A DNA stretch of 64,000 nt from Ramlibacter pinisoli (lineage in GTDB: Bacteria > Pseudomonadota > Gammaproteobacteria > Burkholderiales > Burkholderiaceae_C): contig NZ_WSEL01000003.1 of the NCBI RefSeq assembly GCF_009758015.1, positions 124,001-188,000 of the forward strand, given 5' to 3'. Below are positions 30,570 through 40,688 of the stretch, piece after piece. How positions within the stretch are numbered: the first letter of the stretch is position 1; each line of letters starts with the position of its first letter. The notes beneath the pieces were generated by a model that saw nothing but the letters and a program-made list of their open reading frames with translations, did no database searches and was not told where the DNA came from. The position numbers were made by a program, and so were the translations under genes.

Positions 30570-31157
30570 ATGTTCAAGTGGCTCATCAGTTCCCTCGTGC
30601 TGGCCGGCGCCCTGTCGGCCCAGGCAGCGCCCTCGGCGCCGACGGACGATGACCAGCGCCTCACGGCCGACAAGGGCCTGCTGGTGCGGCTCGGGCAGGT
30701 GCGCGACCGCATCACCGACACCACGTCCGAGCTGGTCGTCACCGCCATGGGATTCATGGGGGTGCCGTACCGGCGCGGCGGCATTTCCGCCGAGACCGGG
30801 TTCGACTGCAGCGGCTTCGTCAAGGCGATGTACGAGCAGACGGTGGGCCTGATCCTGCCGCGGCGCGCCAACGAACAGGCCGCCGCCACCCAGGCGATCG
30901 ACAAGAAGGATCTCCAGCCCGGCGACCTGGTGTTCTTCAACACCATGCGGCGGGCCTTCAGCCACGTCGGCATCTACGTCGGCGACGGCAAGTTCATCCA
31001 TTCGCCCAAGCCCGGCGCCGAGGTGCGGGTCGAAGACATGGGCGTGGGCTACTGGAAGCGCCGCTTCGACGGCGCGCGGCGCGTGCTGCTGTCGCAGCAA
31101 CAGCCGGCCCCGTCAATGGGCAACAGCCCGGCCGACAACCTCCCGACCGGCCCCTGA
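30570..31157 (+). CDS. Secreted NlpC/P60 family cell-wall peptidase
   Basis: 195 residues. A signal peptide (MFKWLISSLVLAGALSAQA) precedes an NlpC/P60 domain with catalytic Cys 80 (FDCSGFVKAMYEQ), His 132 (FSHVGIYVGDGKF) and His 144. The enzyme would cut peptide stems of peptidoglycan in the periplasm. The C-terminal ~20 residues are Gln/Pro-rich. No ribosome-binding site precedes the ATG. It is convergent with the pdh operon. Confidence 0.93.
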   Translation: MFKWLISSLVLAGALSAQAAPSAPTDDDQRLTADKGLLVRLGQVRDRITDTTSELVVTAMGFMGVPYRRGGISAETGFDCSGFVKAMYEQTVGLILPRRANEQAAATQAIDKKDLQPGDLVFFNTMRRAFSHVGIYVGDGKFIHSPKPGAEVRVEDMGVGYWKRRFDGARRVLLSQQQPAPSMGNSPADNLPTGP

Positions 31158-31177
31158 GCCGGCCTCCCTTCGTACTA

Positions 31178-31197
31178 CAGCCGCCGGTGGGCGGCTG
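31178..31197. terminator. Possible intergenic hairpin between convergent genes
   Basis: CAGCCGCC and GGCGGCTG form a perfect 8-bp stem with a GGTG loop in the 46-bp gap between the NlpC/P60 gene and lpdA. No T tract follows on either strand, so it may be a weak or Rho-assisted terminator or an mRNA end stabiliser. Confidence 0.4.
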
Positions 31198-31203
31198 GCG
31201 AGG

Positions 31204-32970
31204 CTACTTGCGCGGCGGCGGGACGTCGGTGCAGGTACCGTGGGCGATCTCGGCGGCCATGCCGATCGATTCGCCCAGCGTCGGGTGCGGATGGATGGTC
31301 TTGCCGATGTCCACCTCGTCGGCGCCCATCTCGATGGCCAGCGCCACCTCGCTGATGAGGTCGCCGGCGTGCGTGCCGACGATGCCGCCGCCGAGGATGC
31401 GGTGCGTGTTGGCATCGAACAGCAGCTTGGTGAAGCCCTCGTCGCGCGTGTTCGCGATCGCCCGGCCCGACGCCGACCAGGGGAAGTGCCCCTTCTTGAT
31501 GGCGATGCCCTGCGCCTTGGCCTGGTCCTCGGTGAGGCCCACCCACGCCACCTCGGGGTCGGTGTAGGCGACGCTCGGGATCACGCGGGCGTCGAACGCC
31601 ACCTTCTCGCCGGCGGCGGCTTCCGCCGCCACGTGCGCCTCGTGCACGGCCTTGTGGGCCAGCATGGGCTGGCCGACGATGTCGCCGATGGCGAAGATGT
31701 GCGGGACGTTGGTGCGCATCTGCACGTCGACCGGGATGAAGCCGCGGTCGCTGACGGTGATGCCGGCCTTCTCGGCGCCGATCTTCTTGCCGTTGGGACT
31801 GCGGCCGACGGCCTGCAACACCAGGTCGTACACCTGCGGCTCCTTGGGTGCCTGTTCGCCCTCGAACCGCACCAGGATGCCGTCCTTGGTGGCTTCCGCC
31901 CCGACCGTCTTGGTCTTGAGCATGATGTTGTCGAACCGCGGGGCGTTCATCTTCTGCCACACGCGCACCAGGTCGCGGTCGGCGCCCTGCATCAGGCCGT
32001 CGAGCATCTCGACCACGTCGAGCCGGGCGCCGAGCGTGGAATACACCGTCCCCATCTCCAGGCCGATGATGCCGCCGCCCAGGATCAGCATCCGCTTGGG
32101 CGCGCTCGCCAGTTCCAGCGCGCCGGTCGAATCGACGACGCGCGGATCCTTGGGCATGAAGGGCAGTGAGACCGCCTGCGAGCCGGCGGCGATGATCGCG
32201 TTCTTGAAGCGGATCACCTGCTTCTTGCCAGTCGTGTCCTTGCCCGTGCCGGTGGTCTCCTCCACCTGCACCGTGTGCGGATCGAGGAAGGTGCCGTTGC
32301 CGCGCACGACAGTCACCTTGCGCATCTTGGCCATGGCGGCCAGTCCGCCGGTGAGCTTGCCGGTGACCTTGTCCTTGTGCGCCTTGAGCTTGGCGCGGTC
32401 GATGGCGGGCTTGCCGTAGGACACGCCCAGCGATTCGAAGTGGCTGACCTCGTCCATCACCGCGGCGACGTGCAGCAGCGCCTTGGACGGGATGCAGCCG
32501 ACGTTCAGGCACACGCCGCCGAGCGTCGCATAGCGCTCGACCAGCACCACCTTCATGCCCAGGTCGGCGGCGCGGAAGGCAGCGGAATAGCCGCCCGGCC
32601 CGGCGCCCAGCACCAGCATGTCGCACTCGAGGTCGGCACCGCCGGCGTAGGTCGACGCCACCGGGGCCGGGGCCGGCGCCGCCGCCGGCGCCTGGGGCGC
32701 GGGCGCGGCCGGTGCCGGCGCAGGGGCCGCGCCCTGGGCCTCGAGCACCAGCAGCACGGAACCCTCGGACACCTTGTCGCCGATCTTGACCTTCAGTTCC
32801 TTGACGGTGCCGGCATGGCTGGACGGAATCTCCATCGAAGCCTTGTCGCTCTCCACCGTGATGAGCGATTGCTCCGCCTTGACGGTGTCGCCCGGCTTGA
32901 CCAGCACCTCGATGACGGCCACGTCCTTGAAGTCCCCGATATCGGGGACCCGCACGTCGAGCAGGCTCAT
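31204..32970 (-). CDS. lpdA: Dihydrolipoyl dehydrogenase with N-terminal lipoyl domain, E3 of pyruvate dehydrogenase
   Basis: 588 residues. Residues ~1-80 are a lipoyl domain (Lys in [13 protein letters not shown]), followed by an Ala/Pro hinge and a complete E3: [13 protein letters not shown], disulphide [19 protein letters not shown]-binding [18 protein letters not shown] and [11 protein letters not shown] with the catalytic His. Lipoyl-E3 fusions are typical of PDH operons in betaproteobacteria. Its ATG overlaps the stop of the proteasome-like gene by four bases. It ends the aceE-aceF-BPH-lpdA operon. Confidence 0.96.
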   Translation of the reverse strand: MSLLDVRVPDIGDFKDVAVIEVLVKPGDTVKAEQSLITVESDKASMEIPSSHAGTVKELKVKIGDKVSEGSVLLVLEAQGAAPAPAPAAPAPQAPAAAPAPAPVASTYAGGADLECDMLVLGAGPGGYSAAFRAADLGMKVVLVERYATLGGVCLNVGCIPSKALLHVAAVMDEVSHFESLGVSYGKPAIDRAKLKAHKDKVTGKLTGGLAAMAKMRKVTVVRGNGTFLDPHTVQVEETTGTGKDTTGKKQVIRFKNAIIAAGSQAVSLPFMPKDPRVVDSTGALELASAPKRMLILGGGIIGLEMGTVYSTLGARLDVVEMLDGLMQGADRDLVRVWQKMNAPRFDNIMLKTKTVGAEATKDGILVRFEGEQAPKEPQVYDLVLQAVGRSPNGKKIGAEKAGITVSDRGFIPVDVQMRTNVPHIFAIGDIVGQPMLAHKAVHEAHVAAEAAAGEKVAFDARVIPSVAYTDPEVAWVGLTEDQAKAQGIAIKKGHFPWSASGRAIANTRDEGFTKLLFDANTHRILGGGIVGTHAGDLISEVALAIEMGADEVDIGKTIHPHPTLGESIGMAAEIAHGTCTDVPPPRK

Positions 32971-33557
32971 TTGGACTCCCTCATCTTCACGGTGAACACA
33001 TCGAACGGCAGGGCAGAGTTGCGGTCGAACTCGCACCCGGCCGTGATGCCGGCTTCGGCCACTTCACGGGCCGTCTTCGCCTTGTTGTAGATCGAATGCA
33101 TCGCCCCGAGGGCGAAGCTGCGTCCGGAGCCGATGCCCCAGAACTCCTTGAACTCGAACACCTCGCGGTAGCTGTACAGGCCGTAGATGCCGCTCGCGTT
33201 GGCGATGACCACGCTGAACTGGCTGGACTCGTACGGGTCGCTGTCCTCCTCCTTGGTCTGCAGGAAGAAGTTGTCCTTGAGGTAGGGATGCAGCTTGGTG
33301 AAGGTGTCGAACACCTCGTCCTTGCTGCCCAGGTGCAGGATCTCCCGCGGCATCGACGACATCGCCTTGCGCAGCACGGGGAAGTGCGCCACCGTGCCGG
33401 CCATGCCGATGTAGCTGGGCCCGCCATCGGTGTCGACGCGGAAGATCTTGGTGTTGTCCTCGTAGCGCTTGGACAGCATCGTGTCGCCAAAGGTCACCAG
33501 GGTATCGGCTGCGATGGCGATCTGCCCGGCCTTCTTCACTACGACAACGGTGGTCAT
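32967..33557 (-). CDS. Proteasome-like Ntn-hydrolase peptidase (BPH type, HslV relative)
   Basis: 196 residues. After Met removal it would begin [18 protein letters not shown], matching the HslV/proteasome beta N terminus: Thr1 as nucleophile, Asp17 in place, and a Lys in DNTKIF where the catalytic Lys is expected after a three-residue insertion. Later segments ([33 protein letters not shown]) follow the beta-subunit fold. It resembles the betaproteobacterial proteasome homologue BPH rather than HslV; no HslU-like ATPase is nearby. It lies 22 bp after aceF and overlaps lpdA by four bases. Natural substrates of this family are unknown to me. Confidence 0.8.
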   Translation of the reverse strand: MTTVVVVKKAGQIAIAADTLVTFGDTMLSKRYEDNTKIFRVDTDGGPSYIGMAGTVAHFPVLRKAMSSMPREILHLGSKDEVFDTFTKLHPYLKDNFFLQTKEEDSDPYESSQFSVVIANASGIYGLYSYREVFEFKEFWGIGSGRSFALGAMHSIYNKAKTAREVAEAGITAGCEFDRNSALPFDVFTVKMRESK

Positions 33558-33579
33558 TACGTCGAGGTCTCTTTTCTTC

Positions 33580-35241
33580 TTAGAGGAGCACGCGGCGGAA
33601 GTCCGCCAGGATGGCCCCCAGGTAGGCATTGAAGCGCGCGGCCGAGGCACCGTCGATGACGCGGTGGTCCCACGACAGCGACAGCGGCAGCATCAGCCGC
33701 GGCTGGAACTGCTTGCCATCCCAGACCGGTTCGGTCTGGCTGCGACAGACCCCGAGGATAGCGACTTCCGGCGCGTTGATGATCGGCGTGAAGTAACGGC
33801 CGCCGATCCCGCCGAGCGACGAGATCGTGAAGGTGGCTCCGGTCATGTCGGCAGGGCCGAGCTTGCCGTCGCGCGCCTTCTTGGCGAGGTCGCCCATCTC
33901 CTGGCTGATCTGCAGCACGCCCTTCTTGTCGGCGTCCTTCACCACCGGCACCACCAGCCCGTTGGGCGTGTCGGCGGCGAAGCCGATGTGCCAGTAGTTC
34001 TTCAGCACCAGCTGCTCGCCGTCGAGCGAGCTGTTGAACTCGGGGAACTTCTTGAGGGCCGCGACGCTGGCCTTGATGAGGAAGGCGAGCATCGTGACCT
34101 TGACGCCGCTCTTCTCGTTCTCCTTGTTCAGCTGGACGCGGAAGGCCTCGAGATCGGTGATGTCGGCATCGTCGTGGTTGGTGACGTGCGGGATCATCAC
34201 CCAGTTGCGGTGCAGGTTGGCGCCGCTGATCTTCTTGATGCGCGACAGGTCCTTGCGCTCCACCGGGCCGAACTTGGTGAAGTCCACCTTGGGCCAGGGC
34301 AGCAGGCCCAGCGCCTCGCCACCGCCGCCGCCGGCCGGTGCCTTGGCCGCCGCGGCCTTGGTGACGGCCTCCCCGCGCATGACCGCCTTGGTGAAGCCCT
34401 GCACGTCTTCCTGCAGGATGCGGCCCTTGGGGCCCGTACCCTTGACTTCGTCGAGCGGCACGCCGAGCTCGCGCGCGAACTTCCGCACGGACGGCGATGC
34501 ATGCGGCATGCTGGCAGTGGGCGCGCCCGGTTCGTGCGGCGGCAGGGCCGCGGTGGGAACGGTTCGTTCGGCCGTGCCGGGGCCGGCGGGCGCGGCGGGC
34601 ACGGGAGCCGGCGCGGCGACGGGCGCCGCTGCAGCAGGAGCCGGTGCCGGTGCCTGTGCGGCTGCAGCGCCTTCCAGCACCGCCACCAGGTCGCCGATGT
34701 TGACCTTGTCGCCGATCTTGACCTTCAGTTCCCGGAGCGTGCCGGCGGCCGACGACGGGATCTCCATCGAGGCCTTGTCCGACTCCACCGTGATGAGCGA
34801 CTGCTCCGGCTGGATGCTGTCGCCCGGCTTGACCAGCACCTCGATGACGGCCACGTCCTTGAAGTCGCCGATGTCGGGGACGCGAACCTCGACCGATCCA
34901 CCGCCGGACGCCGCCGGGGGCGCGGCGGGTGCCGGCACGGAGGCGGCAGGAGCAGCGGCCGCCTTCGCCGGCGCGGACGCGGCCGGCGCGGGGGCTGCTG
35001 CGCCGGCGGCCTCGACGATCAGCAGCACCGACCCTTCGGCCACCTTGTCGCCGACCTTGACCTTCAGTTCCTGGACGACGCCGCCGACGGACGACGGGAT
35101 CTCCATCGAGGCCTTGTCGGATTCCACCGTCACGAGCGACTGCTCGGGCTTGATGGTGTCGCCGGCCTTGACCAGCACTTCGATGACCGCGACTTCATCG
35201 AAGTCCCCGATGTCGGGGACCTTCACTTCGACGGATGCCAT
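33580..35241 (-). CDS. aceF: Pyruvate dehydrogenase E2 (dihydrolipoyl acetyltransferase), two lipoyl domains
   Basis: 553 residues. Two lipoyl domains (each with Lys in [13 protein letters not shown]), at about residues 1-78 and 118-195, are joined by Ala/Pro hinges, then an E3/E1-binding segment (PSVRKFARELGVPLDEVKG) and a catalytic domain ending in the SWDHRVIDGASAARF active-site motif. It transfers acetyl to CoA. With the lipoyl domain on LpdA, the operon encodes three lipoyl domains. It lies 44 bp after aceE. Confidence 0.96.
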   Translation of the reverse strand: MASVEVKVPDIGDFDEVAVIEVLVKAGDTIKPEQSLVTVESDKASMEIPSSVGGVVQELKVKVGDKVAEGSVLLIVEAAGAAAPAPAASAPAKAAAAPAASVPAPAAPPAASGGGSVEVRVPDIGDFKDVAVIEVLVKPGDSIQPEQSLITVESDKASMEIPSSAAGTLRELKVKIGDKVNIGDLVAVLEGAAAAQAPAPAPAAAAPVAAPAPVPAAPAGPGTAERTVPTAALPPHEPGAPTASMPHASPSVRKFARELGVPLDEVKGTGPKGRILQEDVQGFTKAVMRGEAVTKAAAAKAPAGGGGGEALGLLPWPKVDFTKFGPVERKDLSRIKKISGANLHRNWVMIPHVTNHDDADITDLEAFRVQLNKENEKSGVKVTMLAFLIKASVAALKKFPEFNSSLDGEQLVLKNYWHIGFAADTPNGLVVPVVKDADKKGVLQISQEMGDLAKKARDGKLGPADMTGATFTISSLGGIGGRYFTPIINAPEVAILGVCRSQTEPVWDGKQFQPRLMLPLSLSWDHRVIDGASAARFNAYLGAILADFRRVLL

Positions 35242-35285
35242 GGGCTTGTTCTCCTCGTTCTTGTTGGCGCCGCGTGGCAGGCGCG

Positions 35286-38000
35286 TCAGGCGTACAGCGG
35301 ATTGATCTTGTCGACGGACAGCCCGTACTTCTTGATGGCCTCGGCCACCTTGGCCGCCGGCACCGCCCCGTCCTCGCTCAGCGCCTTGAGCGCCGCGACC
35401 ACGACATAGTGGCGGTTCACCTCGAAGTGCTCGCGCAGCATGCTGCGGAAGTCGCTGCGGCCGAAGCCGTCGGTGCCCAGCACCTTGTAGCTGCGCCCCT
35501 TGGGGATGTAGGCGCGGATCTGCTCGGTGTAGGCCTTGATGTAGTCGGTGGACGCGACCACCGGGCCGGGTTGCGACTCGAGCTGCTGCGTCACGAAGGC
35601 GACGCGCGGCTTGTCGGTCGGGTGCAGCAGGTTCCAGCGCTCGCAGTCCTGGCCGTCACGGGCCAGTTCGTTGAAGCTCGGGCAGCTCCACACGTTGGCC
35701 GACACGCCCCAGTCCTTCTCCAGCAGTTCCTGTGCGGCGATCGACTCGCGCAGGATGGTGCCCGACCCCAGCAGGTTGACCGTCGCCTTGCCCTTGCCGG
35801 CCTTGGCGCCGGGCTTGTACAGGTACATGCCCTTGACGATCTGCTCCTCGGTGCCAGGCACCAGGCCGGGCATCGGGTAGTTCTCGTTCAGCAGCGTGAT
35901 GTAGTAGAAGACGTTCTCCTGCTTCTCGACCATGCGCTTCAGGCCGTGCTGCATGATCACCGCGACCTCGTGCGCGAACGTCGGGTCGTAGCTCACGCAG
36001 TTCGGGATGGTGTGCGCCAGCACGTGGCTGTGGCCGTCCTCGTGCTGCAGGCCCTCGCCGTTGAGCGTCGTGCGGCCGGACGTGCCGCCCAGCAGGAACC
36101 CGCGGGCCTGCATGTCACCGGCCGCCCAGGCCAGGTCGCCCACGCGCTGCAGCCCGAACATCGAGTAGTAGATGTAGAACGGCACCATGATGCGGTTGTT
36201 CGTCGAGTACGACGTCGCCGCGGCGATCCAGCTGGCCATCCCGCCGGCCTCGTTGATGCCCTCCTGCAGGATCTGGCCGTTGACCTCCTCCTTGTAGTAG
36301 GAGACCTGGTCACGGTCCTGCGGGGTGTACTTCTGGCCGTCCGGGTTGTAGATGCCGATCTGGCGGAACAGGCCCTCCATGCCGAACGTGCGGGCCTCGT
36401 CGACCAGGATGGGCACCGTGCGCGGGCCCATTTCCTTGTCGCGCAGCAGCGCCGTGAGGAAGCGGACGTAGGCCTGCGTCGTGCTGATCTCGCGGCCCTC
36501 GGCCGTCGGGTCGAGCACCGCCTTGAAGGCTTCCAGCGGGGGCACCTTCAGCTGCTCGTCGGCCTTGGCGCGGCGCTTGGGCAGGTAACCGCCCAGCGCC
36601 TTGCGCCGCTCGTGCAGGTACTTCATCTCCGGCGTGTGCTCGTCGGGCTTGTAGAACGGGATCTCGGCAAGCTTGTCGTCCGGGATCGGGATGTTGAAGC
36701 GGTCGCGGAAGGCGCGGATGTCGTCGTCGCCGAGCTTCTTGGCCTGGTGGGCGATGTTGCGCCCCTCGCCCGCCTTGCCCATGCCGAAGCCCTTGACCGT
36801 CTTGATCAGCAGCACGGTCGGCTGGCCCTTGTGGTGGACGGCCTTGTGGTAGGCCGAGTACACCTTCTGCGGGTCGTGGCCGCCGCGGTTCAGGCGCCAG
36901 ATGTCCTCGTCGCTCATCTTCGCGACCATCTCCAGCGCCTTGGGGTGCTGGCCGAAGAAGTTCTTGCGCACGAATGCGCCGTCGTTGGCCTTCATGGCCT
37001 GGTAGTCGCCGTCCAGCGTCTGCAGCATGATCTGCTTCAGGATGCCTTCCTTGTCGCGCGCCAGCAGCGGGTCCCAGTAGCTGCCCCAGATCAGCTTGAT
37101 GACGTTCCAGCCCGCGCCGCGGAATTCGCCTTCAAGCTCCTGGATGATCTTGCCGTTGCCGCGCACCGGGCCGTCCAGGCGCTGCAGGTTGCAGTTGACC
37201 ACGAAGATCAGGTTGTCGAGCTTTTCACGGGCCGCCAGGCCGATGGCGCCGAGCGACTCGACTTCATCCATCTCGCCGTCGCCGCAGAACACCCAGACCT
37301 TGCGGTTCTCGGTGTTGGCGATGCCGCGGGCATGCAGGTACTTCAGGAAGCGCGCCTGGTAGATCGCCATCAGCGGGCCCAGGCCCATCGACACGGTCGG
37401 GAACTGCCAGAACTCCGGCATCAGCTTGGGATGCGGATAGCTGGACAGGCCCTTGCCTTTCACTTCCTGGCGGAAGTTGAGCAGCTGCTCCTCGGAGATC
37501 CGGCCCTCGAGGTACGCCCGCGCGTAGATGCCGGGCGAGCTGTGCCCCTGGATGTACAGGCAGTCGCCGCCGTGGTCCTCGCTCTCGGCGTGCCAGAAAT
37601 GGTTGAAGCCGGCGCCGAACATGTTGGCCAGCGACGCGAACGAGCTGATGTGGCCGCCCAGGTCGCCGCCGTCCTCGGGATGGAGCCGGTTGGCCTTGAC
37701 CACCATGGCCATGGCGTTCCAGCGCATGTAGGCGCGCAGGCGCTCCTCAATCTCGAGGTTGCCCGGGCAACGCTCCTCGTCCTGCGGCTCGATCGTGTTG
37801 ATGTAGCCGGTGGTCGCCGAGAACGGGAGGTCGATGCCCTCCTGGCGTGCCTGCTCCAGCAAATGCTCCAGCAGGAAGTGCCCCCGCTCTCGACCCTCCG
37901 TGGCGATGACCGCGGATAGCGCGTCGATCCATTCACGGGTTTCCTGCGCGTCCGCGTCGTTGGCGGCCGCGCCGAACAGGTGGTCGGGCTGAGCTGACAT
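35286..38000 (-). CDS. aceE: Pyruvate dehydrogenase E1 (homodimeric type)
   Basis: 904-residue thiamine-diphosphate enzyme that decarboxylates pyruvate. Recognisable parts include GHISSFASLANMFGAGFNHF, FCGDGEMDEVESLGAIGLA (ThDP-binding) and GTDGFGRSDFRSMLREHFEVN near the C terminus. The ATG at 38000 follows GGAGAC, a good ribosome-binding site; the frame is open upstream but without similarity. It is the first gene of the PDH operon and is divergent from a sensor kinase gene. Confidence 0.97.
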   Translation of the reverse strand: MSAQPDHLFGAAANDADAQETREWIDALSAVIATEGRERGHFLLEHLLEQARQEGIDLPFSATTGYINTIEPQDEERCPGNLEIEERLRAYMRWNAMAMVVKANRLHPEDGGDLGGHISSFASLANMFGAGFNHFWHAESEDHGGDCLYIQGHSSPGIYARAYLEGRISEEQLLNFRQEVKGKGLSSYPHPKLMPEFWQFPTVSMGLGPLMAIYQARFLKYLHARGIANTENRKVWVFCGDGEMDEVESLGAIGLAAREKLDNLIFVVNCNLQRLDGPVRGNGKIIQELEGEFRGAGWNVIKLIWGSYWDPLLARDKEGILKQIMLQTLDGDYQAMKANDGAFVRKNFFGQHPKALEMVAKMSDEDIWRLNRGGHDPQKVYSAYHKAVHHKGQPTVLLIKTVKGFGMGKAGEGRNIAHQAKKLGDDDIRAFRDRFNIPIPDDKLAEIPFYKPDEHTPEMKYLHERRKALGGYLPKRRAKADEQLKVPPLEAFKAVLDPTAEGREISTTQAYVRFLTALLRDKEMGPRTVPILVDEARTFGMEGLFRQIGIYNPDGQKYTPQDRDQVSYYKEEVNGQILQEGINEAGGMASWIAAATSYSTNNRIMVPFYIYYSMFGLQRVGDLAWAAGDMQARGFLLGGTSGRTTLNGEGLQHEDGHSHVLAHTIPNCVSYDPTFAHEVAVIMQHGLKRMVEKQENVFYYITLLNENYPMPGLVPGTEEQIVKGMYLYKPGAKAGKGKATVNLLGSGTILRESIAAQELLEKDWGVSANVWSCPSFNELARDGQDCERWNLLHPTDKPRVAFVTQQLESQPGPVVASTDYIKAYTEQIRAYIPKGRSYKVLGTDGFGRSDFRSMLREHFEVNRHYVVVAALKALSEDGAVPAAKVAEAIKKYGLSVDKINPLYA

Positions 38001-38031
38001 GGCTTTGTCTCCAGTGTTCGTGGTGATTTTG

Positions 38032-38046
38032 GTACGGGTGCCGTAC
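38032..38046. repeat. Palindrome in the aceE leader
   Basis: GTACGG and CCGTAC form a perfect 6-bp inverted repeat with a GTG spacer, 32-46 bases upstream of the aceE ATG. It could be a protein-binding site or an RNA hairpin in the 5' leader. Confidence 0.4.
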
Positions 38047-38049
38047 GCC

Positions 38050-38085
38050 TGTGCGCAGTGTCGCACACCTCGCCGAAGATTTCAA
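38050..38085 (-). promoter_or_regulatory. Possible aceE promoter with an overlapping operator-like palindrome
   Basis: On the minus strand TTGAAA (38080-38085) is followed after 17 bases by GACACT (38057-38062). The -10 lies inside a perfect inverted repeat, TGTGCG-6-CGCACA (38050-38067), so a bound regulator would block transcription. Which protein binds is not visible; no PdhR gene is in the window. Confidence 0.4.
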
Positions 38086-38153
38086 ATGGTGCTCATGCAT
38101 TTCGTAATGTGAATTCTCGGCACGAAAATCACTCACCTACACTCGGATACTCC

Positions 38154-40688
38154 ATGCAAGACAGCCCCTCCCACGAGCTGCACGAAGCCGCCGCGCCGGT
38201 CCCCTGGCTGCGGCGCTGGTGGCGGCGCCAGACACCCGGCCGCCAGGACCGGTACGCCATGCTGGCGCCCCTGGCGGCGGTGCTGCTGTTCCTGGCCGCC
38301 ATCATCTCCGCCTTCTGGTACCTGCGGTTGGAGGAAATCGACCGCGAGCAGGAGGCCGTCCGGCGCGACGTCGAATACGGGCAGCAACGGCTGCGCCTGC
38401 GGCTGCTCGAGCGGCAGGAGCAATTGATGCGCCTGGCCCGCGACGTCTCCAACAAGGACGTCGACGCCGAGGACTTCGTCGGCCGGGCCGAAACGCTGGT
38501 CACCCAGTACCCGGAACTGCAGGCCCTGGCCTGGATCGACGAGCGGCGCCGCCTCAAGGCCGCCTACGCCGGGCCCAGCGTGCCCACCGCGCAGCAGCGC
38601 CTGCCGGGGGACCTGCTACGCAGTGGGGAGACCGAGGCGACCTATTCCCTGGTGCGCGACCTGCAGCAGCCGGTGTACTCGCAGCCGTCCCGAAACGGCG
38701 ACGCCGTGCCGCTGCTGCAGCTGCACGTGCCGCTGGCCGACCAGGCCCGCTTCGCTGGCGTCATCCTGGGCGAGTACTCCATCGACAGCCTCCTGCGTTA
38801 CGGGGTGCCGGCCGAGGTGTCGGCGCGCTACGCCGTGTCGCTGCTCGATGGCAAGGGACGGCTGCTTGCCGGGCAGTCGCTGCCGCCCCGCGGGCCGGCC
38901 AGCGCCCTCCTCGCCTGGGCCACGCCGCAGGCCAACGAGTTCGAGGTGCCGGTCTCGCCGGTCGGCAACGGCCTGGTGCTGCGGGCGCAGGCCTACCGCA
39001 CCTCGCTGGGGGTGGTGGGCAGCGGCCTGTTCTGGCTGGTGGGCACGCTCAGCGCCATGACGGCCTGGATGCTCATCGGCAACTGGCGCCACACGCGCCG
39101 CCGCATGCAGGCCCAGCAGGCCCTGATCGCCGAGACCAATTTCCGCCGGGCCATGGAGAATTCCATGCTCACCGGCATGCGCGCCCTCGACATGCACGGC
39201 CGCATCACCTACGTGAACCCGGCCTTCTGCCAGATGACCGGCTGGAGCGAGGCCCAGCTCGTGGGCCGCACCGCCCCCTTCCCCTACTGGCCCGAGGAGG
39301 ACAGCGAGCAGCTCGCCGCCCGGCTGGACGATGAACTGAACGGCCGCACCCTGCCCGGCGGCTTCCAGGTGCGCGTCAAGCGCCGCGACGGCTCGCTGTT
39401 CGATGCCCGCATGTACGTCTCGCCGCTGATCGACCCCAAGGGCCACCAGACCGGCTGGATGACGTCGATGACGGACATCACCGAGCCGAACCGCATCCGC
39501 GAGCAGCTGCAGGCCTCCCACGAGCGCTTCACCACCGTGCTGGAGGCCCTCGATGCGTCGGTGTCGGTCGCGCCGCTGGGCAGCGAGGAACTGCTGTTCG
39601 CCAACAAGCTGTACCGCCTGTGGTTCGGCCAGCACACGGTGGGGCACCTGCAGATGGTGGCCCAGGCCGGCGTGCCCGACACGCCGCGTTCGGACGAATC
39701 GCTCGACGAGGTCGACTCGTTCGTGGGCCTGCCCACCGGGCAGCTGACGGCGGCCCAGTCCGAGAACGCCGAGATCTTCGTGCCGGAACTGGGCAAGTGG
39801 CTGGAGGTGCGTTCGCGCTACCTGAACTGGGTGGACGGCCGGCTGGCGCAGATGGTGATCGCCACCGACATCACGCCGCGCCGGCATGCCGAGGAGCAGT
39901 CGGCCGCGCAGGCCGAGCGCGCCCAGTCGGCCAGCCGCCTGATCACGATGGGCGAGATGGCGTCGAGCGTCGCGCACGAGCTGAACCAGCCGCTCACCGC
40001 GATCAACAACTACTGCAACGGCCTGGTCTCGCGCATCAAGGCCGGCCAGATCAAGCAGGACGACCTGCTCCTGGCCCTGGACAAGACGGCGCGCCAGGCC
40101 CAGCGCGCCGGCCAGATCATCCAGCGCATCCGCAGCTTTGTGCGGCGCAGCGAGCCGAACCGGGCCCCCTCCGACGTCGCCGCGATGGTGGCCGAGGCGG
40201 TCGAACTGGCCGACATCGAGCTGCGCCGGCGCAACGTGCGCCTGTCGCACTACGTGGCCGCGCAGCTGCCCAAGCTGCTGGTCGATCCCATCCTGATCGA
40301 ACAGGTGCTGGTCAACCTCCTGAAGAACGCGGCCGAATCCATCGACAACGCGCACCGGACGACCGCACAGCGCAGCGTCGAACTGCGCGCCATCCTGCGC
40401 GAGGTCGACGAGCAGGCAGTGGTGGAGTTCTCGGTCGTCGATTCCGGCAAAGGCCTGGCGCCCGAGGTCATGGACCGCCTGTACGAGGCCTTCTTCTCCA
40501 CCAAGGCCGAAGGCATGGGCATCGGCCTGAACTTGTGCCGCACCATCGTCGAATCGCACCAGGGTCGGATGCAGGCCGAGAACATCTACAATGGCGCCGA
40601 CGTCGTAGGCTGCCGGTTTTCCTTCTGGATTCCTGTCTCCGGCGCTATCAGTTCCGCAGCAAACAAGGACGCCGGAGTACCTGCATGA
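38154..40688 (+). CDS. Membrane sensor histidine kinase with PAS domains (FixL/DctB-like)
   Basis: 844 residues. TM1 (about 37-57), a periplasmic sensing region (58-282), TM2 (about 284-309), a PAS domain (~328-445, [21 protein letters not shown]), a second PAS-like region (~450-580), then HisKA with phospho-acceptor His 608 (VAHELNQPL) and HATPase (N box [12 protein letters not shown]1 VVDSGKGL, G2 GMGIGLNL). The input ligand is unknown. It overlaps the following regulator gene by four bases and diverges from aceE 153 bp away. Confidence 0.92.
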   Translation: MQDSPSHELHEAAAPVPWLRRWWRRQTPGRQDRYAMLAPLAAVLLFLAAIISAFWYLRLEEIDREQEAVRRDVEYGQQRLRLRLLERQEQLMRLARDVSNKDVDAEDFVGRAETLVTQYPELQALAWIDERRRLKAAYAGPSVPTAQQRLPGDLLRSGETEATYSLVRDLQQPVYSQPSRNGDAVPLLQLHVPLADQARFAGVILGEYSIDSLLRYGVPAEVSARYAVSLLDGKGRLLAGQSLPPRGPASALLAWATPQANEFEVPVSPVGNGLVLRAQAYRTSLGVVGSGLFWLVGTLSAMTAWMLIGNWRHTRRRMQAQQALIAETNFRRAMENSMLTGMRALDMHGRITYVNPAFCQMTGWSEAQLVGRTAPFPYWPEEDSEQLAARLDDELNGRTLPGGFQVRVKRRDGSLFDARMYVSPLIDPKGHQTGWMTSMTDITEPNRIREQLQASHERFTTVLEALDASVSVAPLGSEELLFANKLYRLWFGQHTVGHLQMVAQAGVPDTPRSDESLDEVDSFVGLPTGQLTAAQSENAEIFVPELGKWLEVRSRYLNWVDGRLAQMVIATDITPRRHAEEQSAAQAERAQSASRLITMGEMASSVAHELNQPLTAINNYCNGLVSRIKAGQIKQDDLLLALDKTARQAQRAGQIIQRIRSFVRRSEPNRAPSDVAAMVAEAVELADIELRRRNVRLSHYVAAQLPKLLVDPILIEQVLVNLLKNAAESIDNAHRTTAQRSVELRAILREVDEQAVVEFSVVDSGKGLAPEVMDRLYEAFFSTKAEGMGIGLNLCRTIVESHQGRMQAENIYNGADVVGCRFSFWIPVSGAISSAANKDAGVPA

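Noticed and set aside
35235..37919. Long plus-strand open frame opposite aceE
   Set aside because: Same cause as for odhA: an antisense shadow of a conserved gene.
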